Assembly: GCA_021160885.1 (NCBI GenBank)
Contig: JAGHBR010000326.1
Location: 1-7,005 of the forward strand
Origin: Caldisericaceae bacterium
GTDB taxonomy: Bacteria; Calditrichota; Calditrichia; Calditrichales; Calditrichaceae
Length of the DNA stretch: 7,005 bases
Direction of reading: 5' to 3'
Below, one piece after another: positions 1 through 6,372 of this stretch (position 1 is the stretch's first letter; each line of letters starts with the position of its first letter). The notes beneath the pieces were generated by a model. The model was not told where the DNA came from and did not search any database. It saw only the letters and a list, made by a program, of their open reading frames with translations. A program made the position numbers and the translations under genes.

Positions 1-25
1 AAAAATTTTCTCTAAAATTGTCCAT
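1..25 (-). CDS. 5' end of an unidentified gene downstream of xylA (partial)
   Basis: On the minus strand an ATG at 25-23 opens a frame reading MDNFRENF before the window ends. It is preceded by AAGGAG (36-31) with a 5-base spacer, a strong ribosome binding site, so this is very likely a true start although only eight codons are visible. It lies about 85 bases beyond the xylA stop on the same strand, with no obvious terminator between them, so co-transcription with xylA is plausible. Genes in this position are often xylulokinase or a pentose transporter, but eight residues do not allow a choice, and they do not resemble the usual xylulokinase N-terminus. The start codon lies in a 9-bp inverted repeat with 78-86. 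Confidence 0.6.
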
Positions 26-71
26 GACTACTCCTTGTTTTTTTGTATTATTGATAATTTAGCGATCTGAG

Positions 72-87
72 TAATTGTGGACAATTA
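72..87. promoter_or_regulatory. 16-bp perfect palindrome between xylA and the next gene
   Basis: TAATTGT-GG-ACAATTA has 7-bp perfect arms around a 2-base centre. It sits between the xylA stop and the start of the downstream minus-strand gene. It could be a protein-binding site or a small RNA hairpin, but with only two bases in the centre a hairpin would need to open some pairs. It does not resemble the LacI-type operator at 1529-1542, so it would belong to a different regulator. It is AT-rich, so chance cannot be excluded. Confidence 0.35.
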
Positions 88-109
88 TTTTTAAAATTTG
101 CAAAACGGG

Positions 110-1426
110 TTATTCAATATAATCATTTAGCAATTTTTCTAGATATTCCTGACGTCCACTAAATGGTTTTGGCAAACCATTTTCATGGATGAATTGTTCG
201 GCTTGTTCTAATGTCGCTTTTCCTTCCATAATAAGTTCCCCAAAACCTGAGCGGTAGCTGCTGTAACGTTTTTCAAGAAATTCATCGAAAATGCCGTCAT
301 TTAGCATATTATTAGCAATTATTAAACCGCGAGCAAAAGCATCCATTCCACCTATATGAGCGTAAAAAAGATCCACGGTTTCAATAGAAGGTCTGCGCAC
401 TTTAGCATCAAAGTTGAGCCCACCGCTACCTAAACCGCCCTGTTTTAAAATAATGTACATGGCCAGGGCTGTACTGTAAAGATCTATTGGAAATTGATCG
501 GTGTCCCAACCTAAAAGCAAATCACCGCGGTTAGCATCTACACTACCCAGCTTTCCGACTGCAGAAGCGACAACTAATTCATGTTCAAAGGTATGTCCGG
601 CAAGTGTGGCGTGATTTGCTTCTATGTTTAATTTAAAATGATCGATTAAATCATATTCTCGCAAAAAGGCCAGAGTTGTAGCAGCATCGGTATCATACTG
701 GTGTTTGGTCGGTTCTTTTGGTTTGGGCTCAATTAAGAATTGCCCCTTAAACCCGATTTTTTTCTTGTAATCAACAGCCATGTGTAAAAATCTGGCAAGC
801 TGTTCCTGTTCATGTTTAAAATTTGTATTAAGAATTGTTTCATAACCTTCACGTCCTCCCCAGAAGACATAATTTTCTCCGCCAAGTTCATGGGTGATAT
901 CGATTGCATGTTTTACCTGGGCTGCTGCGTGTGCAAATACATGAGCATCAGGGCTTGTAGCTGCGCCATGGGCGTAAATGGGATTACTGAACAGATTGGC
1001 CGTTCCCCAGAGTAGTTTTATACCAGTACTTTTTTGCAGCTCTTTAGCTTTAAGAGCCATGTTCTCCAGATTTTTACACGTCTGGGCAAATGTTGCGCCT
1101 TCTGGTGCAATATCCCGATCATGAAAACAATAAAATTTTACTCCTAACTTCTGAAAAAATTCAAAAGCTGCATCCATGGTCGCCTTTGCCCTGTCCATTG
1201 GATCACCACCGGCTATATGCCAGGGCCGAACAAAAGATGGTGCGCCGAACATATCTTGCCCATTACCCATCAAAGTATGCCAGTAAGCTACTGAAAAACG
1301 GAGATGCTCAGACATGGTTTTTGAGCCAATTTTTCTTTGTGAATCGTAATATTTAAAAGCAAGAGGGTTTTTTGAAGCTTTTCCTTCAAAAGGAATAGGT
1401 TCAGATACTTCAGGGAAAAATGGCAT
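110..1426 (-). CDS. xylA: xylose isomerase (class II)
   Basis: Converts D-xylose to D-xylulose (and glucose to fructose) in the cytoplasm, the first step of the isomerase route for xylose. The product is 438 residues, matching class II enzymes such as E. coli XylA (about 440). It is a metal-dependent TIM barrel and all expected active-site residues appear intact: the His102/Asp105 pair in FHDRD, the WGGREGYET block (189-197), Glu233 and Lys235 in IEPKPKEPTKHQYD, Glu269 and His272 in NIEANHATLAGHTFEHE, Asp297 in SVDANRGD, Asp308 and Asp310 in GWDTDQFP, and Asp340 in GGLNFDAKVRR. The ATG at 1426 is supported by AAGGAGG (1442-1436) nine bases upstream. It is divergent from a LacI-family regulator, with an operator-like palindrome between them, so sugar-dependent repression is likely. 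A further gene starts downstream on the same strand. I see nothing unusual in the protein. Confidence 0.97.
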   Translation of the reverse strand: MPFFPEVSEPIPFEGKASKNPLAFKYYDSQRKIGSKTMSEHLRFSVAYWHTLMGNGQDMFGAPSFVRPWHIAGGDPMDRAKATMDAAFEFFQKLGVKFYCFHDRDIAPEGATFAQTCKNLENMALKAKELQKSTGIKLLWGTANLFSNPIYAHGAATSPDAHVFAHAAAQVKHAIDITHELGGENYVFWGGREGYETILNTNFKHEQEQLARFLHMAVDYKKKIGFKGQFLIEPKPKEPTKHQYDTDAATTLAFLREYDLIDHFKLNIEANHATLAGHTFEHELVVASAVGKLGSVDANRGDLLLGWDTDQFPIDLYSTALAMYIILKQGGLGSGGLNFDAKVRRPSIETVDLFYAHIGGMDAFARGLIIANNMLNDGIFDEFLEKRYSSYRSGFGELIMEGKATLEQAEQFIHENGLPKPFSGRQEYLEKLLNDYIE

Positions 1427-1446
1427 TTTCTTATTCCTCCTTAATT

Positions 1447-1490
1447 GAAATTGTTCATACTCGAAAAGAGTTCGTGTAAAAACAAATTTC
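1447..1490 (-). promoter_or_regulatory. xylA: possible hairpin in the xylA leader
   Basis: On the minus strand GAAATTTGTT (1490-1481) can pair with AACAATTTC (1455-1447) with one bulged base, and an inner stem ACTC/GAGT (1471-1468 with 1462-1459) closes a five-base loop. The structure ends four bases before the xylA Shine-Dalgarno sequence. If the xylA transcript starts upstream of 1490 this would be a leader hairpin that could affect translation or stability. It is AT-rich and the start of transcription is not known, so the call is tentative. Confidence 0.3.
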
Positions 1491-1500
1491 TGATAATTAA

Positions 1501-1529
1501 TTGACTTTCTAATCTGGTTTAATTAAATT
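1501..1529 (+). promoter_or_regulatory. predicted sigma-70-like promoter of the LacI-family gene
   Basis: TTGACT at 1501-1506 (five of six to the -35 consensus) is followed after 17 bases by TAAATT at 1524-1529 (four of six to -10). The -10 end overlaps the operator-like palindrome at 1529-1542. An exact TATAAT at 1547-1552 is an alternative -10 but lacks a good -35 at the right distance. With either choice the palindrome lies within the promoter, as expected for autorepression. I could not find an equally good promoter for xylA on the minus strand; TTGATT (1546-1541) with TAATTA (1525-1520) at 15 bases is weak. Confidence 0.45.
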
Positions 1530-1542
1530 TGAACCGTTTCAA
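1529..1542. promoter_or_regulatory. LacI-family operator
   Basis: TTGAACCGTTTCAA is a 14-bp palindrome with one mismatched pair and a central CG. This is the form typical of LacI/GalR-family operators, where hinge-helix leucines insert at the central CpG. It is midway in the divergent xylA/regulator gap and overlaps the predicted promoter of the regulator. It is therefore the best candidate for the site of the regulator at 1636-2667, controlling both directions. The match is to the family form; binding by this protein is inferred. Confidence 0.7.
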
Positions 1543-1621
1543 TCAATATAATAAAATATTGAATTAAAGTAAATAATAAAATAAATTTAATATGAAAAAA
1601 TAGAATACTTACAAACAATTT

Positions 1622-1627
1622 AGGTGA
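1622..1627 (+). promoter_or_regulatory. ribosome binding site that fixes the LacI-family start
   Basis: AGGTGA lies eight bases before the ATG at 1636. A GTG at 1624 in the same frame would add four residues (MRRY), but it sits inside this Shine-Dalgarno sequence and has none of its own. The ATG also gives the standard family N-terminus, with the TINDVA motif starting within the first few residues. Confidence 0.7.
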
Positions 1628-1635
1628 GAAGATAT

Positions 1636-2667
1636 ATGAAAAAAACTACGATTAATGATGTTGCAGAACGCGCAGGAGTTTCTAAAGCAACTGTATCGGC
1701 TGTTATTAATGGTAAGCCAACAGTTAAAGCCTCTACCAGAGAACGGGTCCTTTCAATAATGAAAGAATTAAATTTTCGCCCCAAAGGTCAGGCTCGTAAT
1801 TTAAAAAGAACTTTTATAGATAAATCAATAGGTTTATTGATTCGCGAGTTAGATAATCCTTTTTACACTTCTCTAGCCGTGGGTGTAAAAAAATATGCCA
1901 ATCAACATAATTATACGGTTTTTATTTCCAGTTCGGAATGCAATCATCAAAACGAGGAAAAAATAACCAAATTATTAGTTGCTAAAGATATCAAAGGAAC
2001 AATCATTGCGCCTGTTATGAATGGAACAGTGGAAATTGACCATTTATTCCGTCTTAAAATGCTCAACTTCCCTTTTGTTTTGCTTGAAGAGGTACCGGGC
2101 ATCCAGGCCAATGTTGTCAGTATTAACAATATTGATGCTATAAAAAAAGCGGTAAAATTTCTGGTAGATCTTGGTCATAAACGAATCATACATTTTTCGG
2201 GGCCTGAATACGCTTCTCATGCTTATGAACGTTTAAAAGGTTTTAGGCAAGCTTTTAGTGAGAGTCCTCTAATCTATTCTGATGATTTAATTATTCCCTG
2301 TGGTTCTCATTTTCATGATGGATTAAATAAAGGTCTGGACTACTTTGGTAAGAAAGAAAATCAAAAATTTCCGATGGCGGTAGTCTGTTATAATGATGTA
2401 GTCGCTTTGGGGCTAATTTCTGCCTTACAGAAGCTAAATATTCGTGTTCCAGAAGATGTTTCGATTATTGGAAATGATGACATTGAATTTGCCCGGCACT
2501 GGTCGCCTGCACTGACCACCATAAGCACTCCAATAGAAGAATTAGGACGCAAAGCCGCAGAAATTTTGATTCATAATATTGAAGCAAAGGAAAGATTAAA
2601 AGTAAAAAAATTAGTTTTAGAAGCGCAATTGATTATTCGTGAAACAACCTGTGCTGTTAAAAAATAA
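1636..2667 (+). CDS. LacI/GalR-family transcriptional regulator, probable xylose regulator
   Basis: Predicted cytoplasmic DNA-binding repressor of 343 residues, normal for the family. Residues 4-26 form the LacI helix-turn-helix (TINDVAERAGVS, then KATVSAVING), followed by the hinge with RPKGQARNLK (48-57), whose Leu56 is at the position expected to contact the operator centre. The recognition helix has Ala22 where many relatives have Arg or His, which may shift base preference. Residues from about 62 to 340 form the periplasmic-binding-protein-like effector domain, with DNPFYTSLAVGV, the LGHKRIIHFSGP strand, YNDVVALGLISAL, and the C-terminal GNDDIEFARHWSPALTTI region. It is divergent from xylA with a LacI-type operator between them, so control of xylose or related pentose genes is the natural reading. 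The ligand cannot be read from the sequence. I see no clear terminator directly after the stop. Confidence 0.93.
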   Translation: MKKTTINDVAERAGVSKATVSAVINGKPTVKASTRERVLSIMKELNFRPKGQARNLKRTFIDKSIGLLIRELDNPFYTSLAVGVKKYANQHNYTVFISSSECNHQNEEKITKLLVAKDIKGTIIAPVMNGTVEIDHLFRLKMLNFPFVLLEEVPGIQANVVSINNIDAIKKAVKFLVDLGHKRIIHFSGPEYASHAYERLKGFRQAFSESPLIYSDDLIIPCGSHFHDGLNKGLDYFGKKENQKFPMAVVCYNDVVALGLISALQKLNIRVPEDVSIIGNDDIEFARHWSPALTTISTPIEELGRKAAEILIHNIEAKERLKVKKLVLEAQLIIRETTCAVKK

Positions 2668-2744
2668 AGTGTCACGATCTATATTGGCCACATCCAAAGT
2701 TAATCATTGCAAAAGCAGACAATTAAATCCCGTAAAATTAGTCA

Positions 2745-2764
2745 TTCCAGGTTTATTCCTGGAA
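2745..2764. repeat. small hairpin TTCCAGG-loop-CCTGGAA
   Basis: Seven-bp perfect arms, TTCCAGG (2745-2751) and CCTGGAA (2758-2764), enclose a six-base loop TTTATT. It lies between the LacI-family stop and the transposase remnant, touching the left edge of the remnant. Neither strand has a run of T after it, so it is not a convincing intrinsic terminator. It might instead mark an old insertion boundary or be a remnant of a repeat. Confidence 0.4.
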
Positions 2765-2956
2765 CAAAAATTCACCATCATTTTCAAGTCTCTAAGAGGG
2801 GATCGTTCAATTAGTGAAAGATGCTATGATTGTTGAAAGGACATAGCTCAAAGTCTGTTTTACAAATGGCGGGACAAATTTTTTGAAAGCGCCAAACATT
2901 CGCTGAGTTTAAAAAAGAGGATCGATAGCCTGACAAATGAATTGTTTCCAGCTTAA
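2762..2956 (+). pseudogene. decayed IS3-type transposase OrfA fragment
   Basis: Reading one plus-strand frame through an internal TGA (2834-2836) gives KFTIIFKSLRGDRSISE, then the stop, then IAQSLFYKWRDKFFESAK and a short charged helix ending at TAA (2954-2956). This follows the layout of the OrfA helix-turn-helix protein of IS3-family elements (the HTH_Tnp_1 type): an N-terminal F-K-E-ALRG-like helix, then a recognition helix ending in SLFYKWRDKF. The leucine-zipper end seems shortened, and no OrfB (DDE integrase) is present downstream. No start codon or ribosome site is visible. It is a non-functional relic, showing that an insertion sequence once entered between these genes. The frame also runs upstream into the end of the LacI-family gene, but that part shows no similarity I can recognise. 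Confidence 0.75.
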
Positions 2957-3029
2957 GCCTGGCCAATGAGATGTGCCATAATCTACGCACTTAAATCAAA
3001 TAAATTTCAACACTCAAAACAGTATTTGT

Positions 3030-5966
3030 TTATTGAATTTCCACTGTTGCAATGTCCTGCAAATCCTCTACATTTTTTAAACGCAAATGCATGGACTTTT
3101 TTTTCTGCTGCTTGGTTCCGTAGTGCGTAAAAATATCCACAAAAACCGTAACAGATGAAGAAAGAATTTGCCGATGGTCTCCGTAAAAATTCGCTTTTAT
3201 TTTGTAACTTCCCCGCGGCGCTTTTTTCAGTAAAAATTCTTCCGGGCCGTAACCGCCGGTAAAATCCTTAGACAGATAGCCACCGATTTTTGTGTATCGG
3301 TTCTGGTAGTAGCACTTTTCATTATTCGGATCGATCACCCATAAATCAATGTCGGTATTATCAGCATCCCAGGTCATCACAATTCTTAAATCAAGGGGCA
3401 AATTCTTAATTAAGCGTTTGTCAATATCCTTTAAATTTAAGCGCTGACCGTGCAGAGCAATTATGTTGTTCATCTCCTCAAGCGCAATGAGTTCAATTTC
3501 CGGAAAGCGCTGGTCCCAGGGAGTAGTCACCACTTTGTATAGCAAATCGACCGCTTTTTGGTATTGGCCAGTTTGTTCCAGAGCCATTGCCAGATCACGA
3601 TAGGATTGCGGTTCAAAAGGACGTAATTTAACTACTTTCTGTAACATACTAATGGCCAGTTTGTATTGCTGCATCTGGATTAAACGGTAGGCTAACATGC
3701 GCAACAATTCATGATTTTCCAGCTCTAATTCAGCCAGATTGATTAACACTTGCAAGGCCAGTCCGGCCTGGCCCTGATCTGCAAAGAAGTCGGCCACATC
3801 AAAATAAAAAGCCGGACTATTGGCGTACCCTTGCTTAAAAGTCATGTAGGTTTCAAATTGCCGGCCAGGTAGGCATTTTTTTAGCGCTTTTAAATAGGGT
3901 GTTTGTAGATCCCATTTTTTTATTTTTATCTTTGCCATATTTGGGCCGACTGGTCTTGCCGGGGCTTCCGCTCCGCTCGTTAGAACCGCTAAAGCATCCA
4001 TTTCTCCGTTACTCCCAATTAGTGCACGAGCTCCCGCCCTAACAGCTCTTGACGGTTGACCTTCTGGCAATGCACGTAACCTTTCCTCCCTGGTAAAAGC
4101 CTGCAAAATTCTATCTACATCCCCTCTACTCTCTGGCATTGATGAATCTTCCACTTCAACAGATTCTTGTTCTATCCATTTTTGTTTTCTAAACTTGCTA
4201 TCCTGCCACCACAAACAGCGGTTATTGAACATTTTAACAACCTCTTCCAGGTGTGATTTCGTTTGCTGCTCTTCAGTCTTTTCCTGTTGCTGTACACGGA
4301 CAAAGTACTGCTCCCGTAATTCTTTTTCCGGAGGGATTACCTTGTAGCGCACATAATCTTCAATCCGATCAAGTACCAACAATGAAGTTTTAGGCGTCAC
4401 AATACCATAATCTTTGGCCAGTTGGACGAATTTTTCTTCATTTTCTGAAAAATTAACGGACAGTTCGTTCAATTTTTTTTGAGCCCAGATGCGCCGGACA
4501 ATGGGATCATCTATTAAATCTTTATCTTTATCGATGGTTATTCGTTTGTTGAATAAAACATGCTTTCCATCGCCAAACTGTAAATTGATGACAACCTGTT
4601 CTGAAACTAACTGCCCGGCCACTGAAAACTGATTTGTCATTTCCCTCACCTGTGCCGGAAGCAATTCTTTTACCTTTCCTTTCACAACCCTGGCTTTCAT
4701 AAATAAAAACGGCTTTTGTAAAAGCAATTGCCGAGCTTGATCAATCGTCAATGTATTTAAATCGAAATAACGCCCGCCGCTTTGACTGGCCAGTTGTTGC
4801 AAGAAAACATGGTTGGCATTGGGGCTTGAATTAATGACAACGATCGGTCTGCTGCCAAGCTTAGGTTTGTCAGAACCAATGTTGGACAATCCGTCACTAC
4901 ACAGAATAAACTCATCCGCCTGATAACGACTGAAATCCAGCGCGCCCAATTGCGTACCGCCGTCATACTGCAATTTGAGCAAATATTGCTTTGCATTTTG
5001 CCAGCTACCATCCTTAATGACAAATTCCTTTTCTTCTAAGATTTGAAAATTAAAGGTTACGATTTTCAGGCGAGCATCTTTAATTTTTTGAAAATACCCA
5101 TCCAAAATCTTCAACTCTTTCTGCAAATCCCGTTTTTCTGCAGAAGAAGAGACATCCCAAAAAAGGACAATGTTTTCAGGCAATTTCTTTAACTCAGTTT
5201 TTATTTTGGGAGTCAGAGTCAGATAAAAATAATCGCGGCCATCGGTCGGGCATGAATAAATAAATTGACGACTGGTCTTACCCTGAGGCACTACAAAAGC
5301 TAATGAACGGTTGGCAAGGTAATCTTTTTTTACAAAATCAGCCCGGTACGATTCGTGCCAGTTCTTAAATTCAATTTGATTGAGCTCAGACTGAAACAGC
5401 AACGGCTTAATTTTTTGTTTAAAAACTTCAACATGAATCGAAAAATCACTCACCTTTTGTTCAAATTGTAATGGAAGCCGGTAGAGGTAACCCCGTTCTG
5501 TTTGTTCCAACTCCTGCTCGGAGGCAATGACAAGCCGTTTAAAGCCATTTGGCGGAATGGGATAAATACGCGCCTTAAAATTATTGCCCGAGACCATTTC
5601 CAGCAATCCGGGATCGATTTGCCTTCGTTCCACATCTTCAAAAATCTGGGTGGCGCGCGCTTTTTCAACTACCACCCCTTCGCGCAAATGGCCATTCACC
5701 TCCAGCGCAAAACGCGATACCGTTTGCCCGCGATTCAATGGTAAATAAAATTTACCTTCTAATTGCCTGTTATTTGGATTGAAGTAGGTAATATCCATGG
5801 TCGTCGTGGCTAAATTGCCGGTCACTTTAATGTCAATTTTAAATTTTCTTAATTGAAGTGGCTTCAAGTTTTTATTCATTTGATGCACAATTACCAGTTG
5901 CGGCATCATCTGGGCAGAAGCAAAGGCAACGACAAACAACGCAAAAAACATTTGCAATAATATCAT
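3030..5966 (-). CDS. exported VIT-VWA-TPR-DUF2135 protein
   Basis: Large 978-residue protein of unknown function, probably exported. Residues 1-18 look like a signal peptide with an ASA cleavage site. A VIT domain covers roughly 30-150, with the typical EKARATQIFEDVERRQIDPG stretch, LLEMVSGNNFKARIYPIPP and FKRLVI. A von Willebrand A domain covers roughly 262-415 and keeps the metal-site residues: D271-x-S273-x-S275, T338 in GGTQLG and D358 in CSDGLS. After an all-beta and helical stretch (430-600) and an Arg/Ala/Gly-rich linker (about 613-672), TPR-like helices occupy roughly 715-840. DUF2135 (about 858-955) ends the protein, with WDADNTDIDLWVIDP and GGYGPEEF. The ATG at 5966 has GGGAGGT (5977-5971) just upstream. 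VIT/VWA proteins usually act in protein-protein adhesion or assembly at the cell surface; that role here is inferred. No operon partner is visible. Confidence 0.9.
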   Translation of the reverse strand: MILLQMFFALFVVAFASAQMMPQLVIVHQMNKNLKPLQLRKFKIDIKVTGNLATTTMDITYFNPNNRQLEGKFYLPLNRGQTVSRFALEVNGHLREGVVVEKARATQIFEDVERRQIDPGLLEMVSGNNFKARIYPIPPNGFKRLVIASEQELEQTERGYLYRLPLQFEQKVSDFSIHVEVFKQKIKPLLFQSELNQIEFKNWHESYRADFVKKDYLANRSLAFVVPQGKTSRQFIYSCPTDGRDYFYLTLTPKIKTELKKLPENIVLFWDVSSSAEKRDLQKELKILDGYFQKIKDARLKIVTFNFQILEEKEFVIKDGSWQNAKQYLLKLQYDGGTQLGALDFSRYQADEFILCSDGLSNIGSDKPKLGSRPIVVINSSPNANHVFLQQLASQSGGRYFDLNTLTIDQARQLLLQKPFLFMKARVVKGKVKELLPAQVREMTNQFSVAGQLVSEQVVINLQFGDGKHVLFNKRITIDKDKDLIDDPIVRRIWAQKKLNELSVNFSENEEKFVQLAKDYGIVTPKTSLLVLDRIEDYVRYKVIPPEKELREQYFVRVQQQEKTEEQQTKSHLEEVVKMFNNRCLWWQDSKFRKQKWIEQESVEVEDSSMPESRGDVDRILQAFTREERLRALPEGQPSRAVRAGARALIGSNGEMDALAVLTSGAEAPARPVGPNMAKIKIKKWDLQTPYLKALKKCLPGRQFETYMTFKQGYANSPAFYFDVADFFADQGQAGLALQVLINLAELELENHELLRMLAYRLIQMQQYKLAISMLQKVVKLRPFEPQSYRDLAMALEQTGQYQKAVDLLYKVVTTPWDQRFPEIELIALEEMNNIIALHGQRLNLKDIDKRLIKNLPLDLRIVMTWDADNTDIDLWVIDPNNEKCYYQNRYTKIGGYLSKDFTGGYGPEEFLLKKAPRGSYKIKANFYGDHRQILSSSVTVFVDIFTHYGTKQQKKKSMHLRLKNVEDLQDIATVEIQ
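3951..4130 (-). other. linker segment with atypical codon use inside the VIT/VWA protein
   Basis: Residues 613-672 join the mid-region to the TPR-like helices and are rich in Arg, Ala, Gly and Glu, with no recognisable fold. By hand count seven of its nine arginines use AGA or AGG, while about eight of 46 do so in the rest of the gene, where CGN dominates. The reading frame is intact. It may be a fast-evolving linker or an in-frame insertion from another source. Confidence 0.5.
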
Positions 5967-5970
5967 GGCT

Positions 5971-5977
5971 ACCTCCC
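5971..5977 (-). promoter_or_regulatory. ribosome binding site of the VIT/VWA gene
   Basis: GGGAGGT on the minus strand lies four bases before the ATG at 5966, a strong but rather close Shine-Dalgarno match. It supports that start and hence the signal peptide. Upstream (6000-6110) the minus strand has a TTGACT (6110-6105) without a good -10, and TTGCCA followed after 15 bases by TAGATT; neither is convincing as the promoter. Confidence 0.7.
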
Positions 5978-6119
5978 GCTTTTTAAATCTTCTATTTTGA
6001 AATTAACTTTTTCTTTTTTGCAAAACCCAAAAGGATGCTTCACTAATCTATAAATGAAGTTAGCTTGGCAAGTTTGGAAAATTTTTTGCGATTGCAACTC
6101 AGTAAGTCAAAAAGATTTT

Positions 6120-6263
6120 TTACTTATTAGGCTGACAAATAGCGAGACATCGTGGACAAACTCCTTCATGGGGGAATTCACGATGATGGGCCAACGCTCC
6201 GCTAACTAAAAAATCCGGCAAAAAAGCACCAGGGAAAAATTTAAAACGGAGAATAGGATTCAC
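6120..6263 (-). CDS. possible 47-residue cysteine-containing small ORF or gene relic
   Basis: A minus-strand frame opens with GTG at 6263 and ends with TAA at 6122-6120. It encodes 47 residues, hydrophobic in the first half (RFKFFPGAFLPDFLVSGALA), then HHREFPHEG and a CPRCLAIC cluster, ending QPNK. The three cysteines and paired histidines could bind metal, but three Cys in this spacing is not a complete known zinc ribbon. AAGG lies about ten bases before the GTG, a weak ribosome site. I do not recognise the family. It may be a true small protein, the tail of a decayed gene, or a chance frame in an intergenic repeat. An inverted repeat (6148-6154 with 6179-6185) lies inside it. Confidence 0.2.
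   Translation of the reverse strand: MNPILRFKFFPGAFLPDFLVSGALAHHREFPHEGVCPRCLAICQPNK
6148..6185. repeat. inverted repeat CATCGTG/CACGATG
   Basis: Seven-bp perfect arms, CATCGTG (6148-6154) and CACGATG (6179-6185), enclose 24 bases that themselves hold CTCC and GGGG able to pair. It lies in the gap between the VIT/VWA gene and the lon terminator. It has no T-run and no obvious role. Confidence 0.35.
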
Positions 6264-6317
6264 TCATTTGAAACCTTAAAAAAAAATCGGGGATTCTCCA
6301 AAGCTGTCAACTTAGAG

Positions 6318-6337
6318 ATTCCCGCTTGCGCGGGAAT
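6318..6337. repeat. REP-like GC-rich palindrome
   Basis: ATTCCCGC-TTGC-GCGGGAAT is a perfect 8-bp stem with a 4-base loop, in an otherwise AT-rich gap. The form, with flanking GAG and GAC, closely resembles the short dispersed intergenic palindromes known from many bacterial genomes (the ATTCCCGC...GCGGGAAT type, as in the Neisseria dRS3 repeat). It is likely one copy of a dispersed repeat, which cannot be shown from one window. Confidence 0.6.
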
Positions 6338-6372
6338 GACATTCTTAATGATTTTTTCAGAGGTTTCTTAAT

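Noticed and set aside
812..1356. Plus-strand open frames opposite xylA (812-1015 and 1090-1356)
   Set aside because: They are antisense to a highly conserved enzyme gene, have no recognisable domain, and carry cysteine-rich, random-looking sequence.
1624..1635. GTG start adding MRRY to the LacI-family protein
   Set aside because: The GTG lies inside the AGGTGA ribosome site of the ATG at 1636, and the ATG gives the standard family N-terminus.
2668..2760. Intrinsic terminator for the LacI-family gene
   Set aside because: No hairpin followed by a T-run is present; the TTCCAGG/CCTGGAA hairpin lacks the T-tract on either strand.
2639..2836. Plus-strand frame of 65 residues overlapping the end of the LacI-family gene
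   Set aside because: Its first part is an out-of-frame reading of the regulator's end and non-coding DNA. Only its last 25 or so residues match a transposase OrfA, and these continue past the stop, so it is treated as part of the pseudogene.
4757..5744. Further open frames on both strands within the VIT/VWA gene (4757-5023, 5450-5668, 5502-5744)
   Set aside because: They overlap well-defined VWA and VIT coding sequence in other frames and have no family resemblance.
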